DNA from: UBA4644 sp964541085
GTDB taxonomy: Bacteria; Bacillota; Clostridia; Oscillospirales; Butyricicoccaceae
Length of the DNA stretch: 63,692 bases
NCBI GenBank assembly: GCA_964541085.1
Contig: CAZIPA010000008.1
Span: 1 to 63,692 of the forward strand
Reading direction: 5' to 3'
In this document: positions 58,748 to 63,692 of the stretch, piece by piece
How positions within the stretch are numbered: the first letter of the stretch is position 1
Layout: every line of letters starts with the position of its first letter
Notes under the pieces: generated by a model
Told to the model about the DNA's origin: nothing
Databases searched by the model: none
What the model saw: only the letters and a program-made list of their open reading frames with translations
Made by a program: the position numbers and the translations under genes

Positions 58748-60223
58748 TCAATCGGGATTGATGGAATAGTTGGGGGCTTCCTTGGTGATGTAGATATCGT
58801 GGGGATGGCTCTCCTTCAGACCGGCGGGAGAAATCTGGATGAACTGGCTGCGCTGCTGCAGCTCGGGGATGGTGGGTGTTCCGCAATAGCCCATACCGGA
58901 GCGCAGACCGCCCATCAGCTGGAACACAGTATCGCTCACCGGTCCCTTGTAGGGCACACGGCCCTCCACGCCTTCGGGTACGAATTTCTTGGAGCCCGAC
59001 TGGAAATACCGGTCGCCGGAGCCCTTGTTCATGGCAGCCAGACTGCCCATGCCGCGATAGACCTTGAAGCGGCGGCCCTGGAAGATTTCCGTATCGCCGG
59101 GGCTCTCTTCGCAGCCGGCCAGCAGGGATCCCACCATGACCACATCGCCGCCGGCAGCCAGTGCCTTGACAATATCGCCGGAATATTTGATGCCGCCGTC
59201 CGCAATCACGGGAATGCCCACCTTCTGGGCTTCACAGGCCGCATCATAGATGGCCGTAATCTGAGGAACGCCGATGCCGGATACCACACGGGTGGTGCAG
59301 ATGGAGCCGGGGCCGATACCCACCTTTACGCAGTCCGCACCTGCGTCGATAAGGGCCTTCGCACCCTCGGCAGTGGCCACATTGCCCGCAATGATCTGCG
59401 CGCCGGGATAGGCGGCCTTGACCTTTTTCAGGCAGGCCAGAATATTCTTGGAATGGCCGTGGGCAGAATCCAGCACCAGCACATCCGCGCCGGCCTGGAG
59501 CAGTGCCCCTGCCCGCTCCAGCACATCATTGGTCACGCCGATGGCAGCGGCACACAGCAGACGGCCCTGCTCGTCCCGGGCGGTGTTGGGATATTTCACG
59601 GCCTTTTCAATGTCCTTGATGGTAATCAGGCCCTTCAGGGCGAAATGCTCGTCCACCAGCGGCAGTTTTTCGATTTTGTGAGCGCCCAGAATCTTCTTGG
59701 CCTCGGCCAGAGAAGTGTTCACCGGGGCGGTGATGAGATTTTTGCAGGTCATGACCTCGCCGCAGGGACGGGAGAAATCCTCTTCAAACTTCAGATCCCG
59801 GTTGGTCAGAATACCCACCAGCTTGCCGTCCTTGCAGATGGGCACGCCGGAGATGCGGTATTTTCCCATCAGTGCGTCGGCATCCGCCAGCGTGTGCTCG
59901 GGAGACAGATAAAAGGGGCTGTTGATTACGCCGTTTTCCGAACGCTTCACCCGGTCCACATTGTCCGCCTGCATTTCAATGGGCATACTCTTGTGAATGA
60001 CACCGATGCCGCCCTCCCGGGCAATGGCAATGGCCATTCCGGCTTCTGTCACCGTATCCATGGCGGCAGAAATCAGCGGAATATTCAAACGAATTTTTTT
60101 GGTCAGCCGGGTAGAAAGATCCGCCTGATCCGGCGTGATGCAGCTCTCGGCCGGGATCAGAAGAACATCATCAAAGGTGATGCCCTTTTTCAAAAATTTG
60201 CTGTTGAAATCAGAATTGACCAT
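58748..60223 (-). CDS. guaB: IMP dehydrogenase
   Basis: A 491-residue enzyme that oxidises IMP to XMP, the first committed step of GMP synthesis. The barrel shows LIPAESCITPDQ at the N-terminus, the catalytic Cys in GSICTTRVVSGIG and the GGLRSGMGYCG flap region; a pair of CBS domains (about 95-205) is inserted. I start at the ATG of MVNSDFNSKF; a GTG five codons upstream is also possible and neither has a strong ribosome site. It has its own promoter. Confidence 0.96.
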   Translation of the reverse strand: MVNSDFNSKFLKKGITFDDVLLIPAESCITPDQADLSTRLTKKIRLNIPLISAAMDTVTEAGMAIAIAREGGIGVIHKSMPIEMQADNVDRVKRSENGVINSPFYLSPEHTLADADALMGKYRISGVPICKDGKLVGILTNRDLKFEEDFSRPCGEVMTCKNLITAPVNTSLAEAKKILGAHKIEKLPLVDEHFALKGLITIKDIEKAVKYPNTARDEQGRLLCAAAIGVTNDVLERAGALLQAGADVLVLDSAHGHSKNILACLKKVKAAYPGAQIIAGNVATAEGAKALIDAGADCVKVGIGPGSICTTRVVSGIGVPQITAIYDAACEAQKVGIPVIADGGIKYSGDIVKALAAGGDVVMVGSLLAGCEESPGDTEIFQGRRFKVYRGMGSLAAMNKGSGDRYFQSGSKKFVPEGVEGRVPYKGPVSDTVFQLMGGLRSGMGYCGTPTIPELQQRSQFIQISPAGLKESHPHDIYITKEAPNYSINPD

Positions 60224-60270
60224 ACGCTTAAACCCCACACTTTCCGTTCGTTTTTCAGGTAATTGATAAT

Positions 60271-60299
60271 ACTATACTCTGCTTTCCCCGGATTGTCAA
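60271..60299 (-). promoter_or_regulatory. Promoter of guaB
   Basis: TTGACA (60299-60294), 17-nt spacer and TATAGT (60276-60271). The leader is short, so no purine riboswitch fits. Confidence 0.85.
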
Positions 60300-60344
60300 C
60301 CGAAAATCCATGGAAAAGATTCAGCAAAAATGGGCTGCGGGCGG

Positions 60345-60373
60345 TTGACATTTTCTTCGTTTGGGAGTAAAAT
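60345..60373 (+). promoter_or_regulatory. Promoter of the MATE exporter transcript
   Basis: TTGACA (60345-60350), 17-nt spacer and TAAAAT (60368-60373). The ATG is 226 nt downstream, leaving a long leader. Confidence 0.85.
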
Positions 60374-60418
60374 ATGCTTCGCTTGCTCGGAGGCAAATCA
60401 TTCAGTGGAAATGACAAG

Positions 60419-60468
60419 CCGGATAAGGCACAGGCTGAAATGTCTGCCCTTATTCGGTTTTTATTTTT
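60419..60468 (+). terminator. First intrinsic terminator in the MATE leader
   Basis: CCGGATAAGG pairs with CCTTATTCGG (one G-T); an inner CAGGC/GTCTG stem extends it. TTTTTATTTTT follows. It sits ~45 nt after the promoter, so most transcripts could end here unless an anti-terminator forms. Confidence 0.85.
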
Positions 60469-60475
60469 GTTTTGC

Positions 60476-60544
60476 TTTTGCGCAGGTAAGAAGTCATCGG
60501 AGGATCGTCCGCCGCAGCGGAATGATCGAGAAAGATGTCGGGTG
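60476..60544 (+). promoter_or_regulatory. Structured spacer between two leader terminators, possible regulatory RNA
   Basis: The segment contains a hairpin GATC-GT-CCGC/GCGG-AAT-GATC (about 60508-60532), which can be enclosed by a CATC/GATG stem. I could not match it to a known riboswitch: it lacks the conserved blocks of guanidine, TPP, PRPP, ZTP, purine, cobalamin or SAM aptamers as I know them. It may be the sensing part of the attenuator for the MATE gene. Confidence 0.4.
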
Positions 60545-60579
60545 CGCTCGGTTTCATGTGAGGAAACCGGGCGTTTTTT
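60545..60579 (+). terminator. Second intrinsic terminator in the MATE leader
   Basis: CGCTCGGTTTC pairs with GAAACCGGGCG (one G-T) around a 7-nt loop, followed by TTTTTT. It ends about 5 nt before the AGGAGG of the MATE gene. Confidence 0.85.
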
Positions 60580-60598
60580 AGAACAGGAGGCATTACAA

Positions 60599-61942
60599 AT
60601 GGATCTGCTCACAGGAAAAATCAAACCAATTTATCTGAAGTATCTGAGCGCGGCCTTTGGCAGCTCGCTGATCTCGTCCATCTACAGCGTGGTGGATATG
60701 GCCATGGTGGGTCAGTATCAGGGGCCGGACGGCACGGCGGCGCTGGCTGTGGTCAGCCCCATCTGGAACATCATCTACAGTCTGGGACTGCTGATGGGCA
60801 TCGGCGGCTCGGTGCTGTTCAGCACCATTCGGGGCGAATCCACGGAAAACGAAAAGCGCTCCAATGAATATTTTTCCGCCGCTTTCTGGGGGACGGTCAT
60901 TCTGTCGGCGATTACTTGGGTGGCGGTGATCTTTTTTGACCGGGAGCTGCTGCTGCTGTTCGGCGCGGAGGAGACGCTGCTGCCGCTGGCCCGGCAATAT
61001 GTGCTGCCCATCAAATTTGCCGTGCCCAGCTTTCTCTTTACCCAGCTGATCTCCGCCTTTCTGCGCAACAACGGCAATCCGGGTCTTGCTACAAAGGCCG
61101 TGATTTTCGGCGGCGTGTTCAATGTGTTCGGCGATTATTTCTTTGTATTCACCATGGACTGGGGCATTTTGGGTGCCGGTTTGGCCACGGCCATCGGCAG
61201 TGTGGCCTCGCTGCTGATTATGTGCAGCCACTTTTTCCAAAAACGGAACACTTTGCGGCTGGTTCGGCCCAGCCGTCTGCTGAACAAGTGGAAATCCATC
61301 ACCGCCACCGGCTTTTCCACCTTCTTCATCGATGTGGCCATGGGACTGCTCACCGTGCTGTTCAACCGCCAGATTCTCCGGTTTCTGGGCACGGATGCCC
61401 TGTCGGTTTACGGCATCATCATCAATATTTCCACCTTTGTGCAGTGCTGCGCCTACAGCATCGGACAGGCTTCCCAGCCCATTCTCTCCACCAACTATGG
61501 CGCGGGCAAGGGCAGCCGCATCCGGCAGGTGCTGAAGTATGCCGTGATTACAGCGCTGGTGTTCGGACTGCTGTGGGCCGGGGCCTGTCTGGCCGTACCA
61601 AATCTCTTTGTGCGCATTTTTATGACACCCACAGAGAGCATTCTGCAAATCGCCCCCGCCATCATCCGCAGCTATGGGATCTCCTTTTTGCTGCTGCCCT
61701 TCAATGTATTCTCCACCTATTATTTCCAGTCTCTGATGGAGTCGGCCACTTCCTTTGTGGTGTCCGTGGCCCGGGGCGCTGTCATCAGCGGCATTCTCAT
61801 TCTGCTCCTTCCGGCGGTGGCACCGGCCGGTTCCATCTGGTTTGCCATGCCCATCACCGAGCTGCTCACCGCCGTCTTTGTGGCCATCATGATGCGCCGT
61901 TGCTCACGGAAGCTTTCTGACGACAAAATGCACACCGTATAA
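60599..61942 (+). CDS. MATE-family multidrug/toxin exporter
   Basis: A 447-residue protein with twelve membrane helices in two similar halves. It exports cationic drugs or metabolites using Na+ or H+. The N-terminus (IYLKYLSAAFGSSLISSIYSVVDMAMVGQY) and NNNGNP-like segment RNNGNPGLATKA are typical. The ATG follows AGGAGG with 7-nt spacing. The frame stays open far upstream, but that stretch is the leader. Expression is probably gated by the two terminators in the leader. Confidence 0.9.
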   Translation: MDLLTGKIKPIYLKYLSAAFGSSLISSIYSVVDMAMVGQYQGPDGTAALAVVSPIWNIIYSLGLLMGIGGSVLFSTIRGESTENEKRSNEYFSAAFWGTVILSAITWVAVIFFDRELLLLFGAEETLLPLARQYVLPIKFAVPSFLFTQLISAFLRNNGNPGLATKAVIFGGVFNVFGDYFFVFTMDWGILGAGLATAIGSVASLLIMCSHFFQKRNTLRLVRPSRLLNKWKSITATGFSTFFIDVAMGLLTVLFNRQILRFLGTDALSVYGIIINISTFVQCCAYSIGQASQPILSTNYGAGKGSRIRQVLKYAVITALVFGLLWAGACLAVPNLFVRIFMTPTESILQIAPAIIRSYGISFLLLPFNVFSTYYFQSLMESATSFVVSVARGAVISGILILLLPAVAPAGSIWFAMPITELLTAVFVAIMMRRCSRKLSDDKMHTV

Positions 61943-61956
61943 TATTTTATAAGGTG

Positions 61957-61990
61957 CAAAAATGCCGGGGGCCCGCAGGCTCCCGGCAGT
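61957..61990 (-). terminator. Terminator of hsp20 (also between convergent MATE)
   Basis: TGCCGGG/CCCGGCA stem around a GC-rich loop, followed on the minus strand by TTTTTG. The plus strand has a weaker CTTTT several bases on. Confidence 0.75.
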
Positions 61991-62001
61991 GCTTTTACCG
62001 A

Positions 62002-62457
62002 TTATTCGATTTCGATCGGCCGCGCGGCAGGCAGGGTCTGCTCCTTCTTGGGCAGCACCAGCTGCAAAACGCCGTTGTCATAGCGGGCACGGATGCCCTC
62101 GGGGTTGATGCCCGTGAGGTCAAAGCTGCGGCTGTAGGAGCCATAGGAGCGCTCCACCCGCACCACCTGATCCTTTTCCTTCTGTTCCACATTGCTGTGG
62201 CGCTGGGCCCGGATGGTCAGGGCATTGTCCTCCAGCGCCAGCTGGATATCCTCCTTGCGGAAGCCGGGCAGATCGGCCTCCAGCAGATAATGATCGCCCT
62301 CGTCGGTCACATCGGTCTTGAATTCCGCCAGATCGGCGCTGCGGAAAAAGCTGTCAAACTGCGGGCCGAAAAAGCGGCGTTCCATCTCTTCCATCTCCCG
62401 GAAGGGGTTGTAGGTGTTCAGGTTGTTGTTGGAATTTCTGCGAATCAGTTCAAACAT
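62002..62457 (-). CDS. Hsp20/alpha-crystallin small heat-shock protein
   Basis: A 151-residue ATP-independent chaperone with the alpha-crystallin domain at about 45-140 (FKTDVTDEGDHYLLEADLPGFRKEDI, then FDLTGINPEGIRARYDNGVLQLVLPK) and the C-terminal RPIEIE (an I-x-I-type motif). The ATG follows GGAGG. A CIRCE operator lies 140 bp upstream and a GC-rich hairpin in the leader, so it is probably under HrcA. Confidence 0.95.
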   Translation of the reverse strand: MFELIRRNSNNNLNTYNPFREMEEMERRFFGPQFDSFFRSADLAEFKTDVTDEGDHYLLEADLPGFRKEDIQLALEDNALTIRAQRHSNVEQKEKDQVVRVERSYGSYSRSFDLTGINPEGIRARYDNGVLQLVLPKKEQTLPAARPIEIE

Positions 62458-62487
62458 AAATCATACCTCCGTTTGGTTGCTGCTCCC

Positions 62488-62507
62488 GCCAGTCTGACCG
62501 GACTGGC
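62488..62507 (-). other. Hairpin in the hsp20 leader
   Basis: GCCAGTC-CGGTCA-GACTGGC on the minus strand, 7 bp, about 30 nt upstream of the ribosome site. Too far from the site to mask it alone; could be a stability element. Confidence 0.4.
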
Positions 62508-62596
62508 CATCGAAGCGTTTCTTTTTCTTTGATTGTCTATAGTGTATCCCGGAAAATCACATTTTTTGTGTCTTTCTTTTGAATAAAATGTAAATG

Positions 62597-62623
62597 TTAG
62601 CACTCTCGAGTGTAGAGTGCTAA
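62597..62623. promoter_or_regulatory. CIRCE element (HrcA operator)
   Basis: TTAGCACTC-N9-GAGTGCTAA, a perfect match to CIRCE. The nearest gene in the proper direction is hsp20 (minus), 140 bp away; no plus-strand gene begins nearby. Confidence 0.95.
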
Positions 62624-62676
62624 TTTTCGCAGCCGCCTGGAAATGAAAAAACGCCGAGGTAAATCCCCAAAAACGC

Positions 62677-62710
62677 AAAAAACAGGCGCTGCGTGGCTTG
62701 CAGCACCTGT
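62677..62710 (-). terminator. Terminator after spo0A
   Basis: ACAGGTGCTGC-AAGCCAC-GCAGCGCCTGT followed by TTTTTTG on the minus strand. Confidence 0.9.
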
Positions 62711-62725
62711 GATAGTCGTTGCTTT

Positions 62726-63490
62726 TTACATCCCCACCCGCTTTTGTTCCAGACGGAGGCGGTCGGCGATCATAGAAATGAACTCAGAATTGGTAGGCTT
62801 GCCCTTCAGGTTGGAGACGGTATAGCCGAAGTAGGCGTTGAGAACTTCTACATCGCCCCGATCCCATGCCACCTCGATGGCGTGGCGGATGGCCCGTTCC
62901 ACCCGGCTGGAGGTTGTCTTGAATTGCTTTGCAATGTTGGGATACAGCACCTTCGTGATGGCGTTGACTACATCCATATCACGGGCAGCCAGCGAAATGG
63001 CTTCCCGCAAATATTGGTAGCCCTTGATATGGGCCGGCACACCGATTTCGTGGAGAATATTGGTAATGTGCAGCTCCGGGTCCAACCCGGCGGAGGGCTG
63101 CTTTCTGGGCGAAAAGGCGTTTTCTTCCATATTGAAATGTGCCACTCTTGCGGCCAAATCCGCAATGTCGCAGGGCTTCAGGGTGAAATACTGAATGCCC
63201 AGCTCTGCCGCCTCCGCGCTCAACGCATTGCTGGAGAAAAATGACAGGAGAAACACGGCGGGCGATTTTCCGGGCTGGGCATTTCGCAGCTCACGCACCA
63301 CGGAAAGGCCATCCTTTTGCGGCAAAAGCGCGTCCACAATGAGCACATCCGGCGGGGCTTTCCTACACAGCTTCAGCAGCTCCGGCCCGTCCTGAGCGGT
63401 GCCCAAAACCTCCAATTCTGCAAACTCCGCCAGCTTCTCCGCCAGCGCCTCGCACCGCCCCCGGCTGCTGTCCCCGATGATGACCTTCAT
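62726..63490 (-). CDS. spo0A: Sporulation transcription factor Spo0A
   Basis: A 254-residue response regulator with the phospho-acceptor Asp53 in VDALLPQKDG, Lys in TLKPCD and the highly conserved C-terminal DNA-binding domain with SRVERAIRHAIEVAW and AYFGYTVSNLKGKPTNSEFI. It is the master switch of sporulation. Near the N-terminus the acidic pocket shows a single Asp (IIGDSSR) in place of the usual pair. Two 0A boxes upstream point to autoregulation. Confidence 0.97.
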   Translation of the reverse strand: MKVIIGDSSRGRCEALAEKLAEFAELEVLGTAQDGPELLKLCRKAPPDVLIVDALLPQKDGLSVVRELRNAQPGKSPAVFLLSFFSSNALSAEAAELGIQYFTLKPCDIADLAARVAHFNMEENAFSPRKQPSAGLDPELHITNILHEIGVPAHIKGYQYLREAISLAARDMDVVNAITKVLYPNIAKQFKTTSSRVERAIRHAIEVAWDRGDVEVLNAYFGYTVSNLKGKPTNSEFISMIADRLRLEQKRVGM

Positions 63491-63522
63491 TCTATCGCCT
63501 CATCTCTCCGAATTGTGCATTC

Positions 63523-63551
63523 AAGATAGCACAGAACGCCGGGAAATACAA
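63523..63551 (-). promoter_or_regulatory. Possible promoter of spo0A
   Basis: TTGTAT (63551-63546), 17-nt spacer and TATCTT (63528-63523). Both hexamers are weak, as often for activated promoters. Confidence 0.45.
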
Positions 63552-63581
63552 GCTTTTTACAGCGTTTTTGCGAAAAAAGTT

Positions 63582-63600
63582 TTCGACACTCTTCGACAAA
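63582..63600 (-). promoter_or_regulatory. Two tandem 0A boxes upstream of spo0A
   Basis: TGTCGAA occurs at 63598-63592 (extended to TTTGTCGAA) and at 63588-63582, 10 bp apart on the same face of the helix. They lie 31 bp upstream of the putative -35 box, fitting autoactivation by Spo0A-P. Confidence 0.85.
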
Positions 63601-63652
63601 CGCACCAAAAAACAGAAAATATGGGGTCGTTTACCAGCGTGTGTGTGAATTT

Positions 63653-63692
63653 ATGATACCTACGGCTATGTAGGTAACCTGATGATACCTAC
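63653..63692. repeat. Short direct repeat with palindrome at the window edge
   Basis: ATGATACCTAC occurs at 63653-63663 and 63682-63692, and TACCTAC pairs with GTAGGTA (63657-63663 and 63670-63676). The unit continues outside the window, so array or transposon end cannot be told. Confidence 0.5.

Noticed and set aside
60224..60344. Purine riboswitch before guaB
   Set aside because: The leader from the promoter to the start is only about 40 nt.
60374..60598. In-frame N-terminal extension of the MATE protein
   Set aside because: It begins at the -10 box of the promoter, so a transcript would barely include its start, and it covers two terminators; the ATG at 60599 has AGGAGG.

Overview
The window comes from a spore-forming, GC-rich, anaerobic Firmicute, most likely an Oscillospirales (Oscillospiraceae-like) gut commensal. 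The grounds are spo0A with tandem 0A boxes, a HrcA/CIRCE operator, a LexA box of the Gram-positive type, a PPi-type phosphofructokinase, a reverse rubrerythrin under an Rrf2 regulator, lysine-fermentation genes, a secreted sialidase and an SLH surface protein. No mobile element, rRNA or CRISPR array is seen. One tRNA (Leu, CAG) is present.

Region 1 (1-8.2 kb, minus strand) is the lysine-to-butyrate module. kal, kce and a truncated kdd follow a consensus promoter and a 300-nt leader holding a lysine riboswitch whose P1 3' strand is shared with an intrinsic terminator, so lysine should switch the operon ON. Just upstream are kamC and kamB (reactivase of the B12-dependent lysine 5,6-aminomutase), overlapping hemW and following lepA.

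Region 2 (8.2-25 kb) is mostly housekeeping: an OmpR/HAMP two-component system, glyS, an HD hydrolase, a HIRAN protein, fba with an S9 peptidase, an ECF sigma factor with its membrane partner, PPi-phosphofructokinase, a NamZ-like muramidase, tRNA-Leu, Rrf2 plus rubrerythrin, and nagB plus a ROK kinase for amino-sugar use.

Region 3 (25-45 kb, all minus strand) is the most unusual part. Read in the direction of transcription it starts with an SLH protein behind tandem promoters and an 1833-residue sialidase. It then carries a candidate RiPP system: an 80-residue precursor-like peptide, an HPr-kinase-like P-loop protein, a radical SAM/SPASM enzyme, an ABC exporter, an S26-type peptidase and a PqqD-like protein. 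The PqqD gene overlaps a CpsB-type PHP phosphatase gene, and transcription continues through an Ig-like membrane protein, two tandem tyrosine autokinases (one with a Gly/Tyr-rich tail), a sugar-nucleotide dehydratase and galE. Peptide modification/export and capsule assembly thus appear to share one transcription unit. I know of no described system with this exact composition.

Region 4 (45-63.7 kb) holds an anchored coiled-coil protein, an acyltransferase, a GH10-like hydrolase, radC, SOS-controlled uvrB and uvrA, two small anchored proteins, a class A PBP, guaB, a MATE exporter behind a leader with two intrinsic terminators, a CIRCE-associated hsp20 and spo0A. The window ends inside a short repeat.

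All calls rest on reading motifs, spacing and reading frames by eye; no database search or folding program was run.
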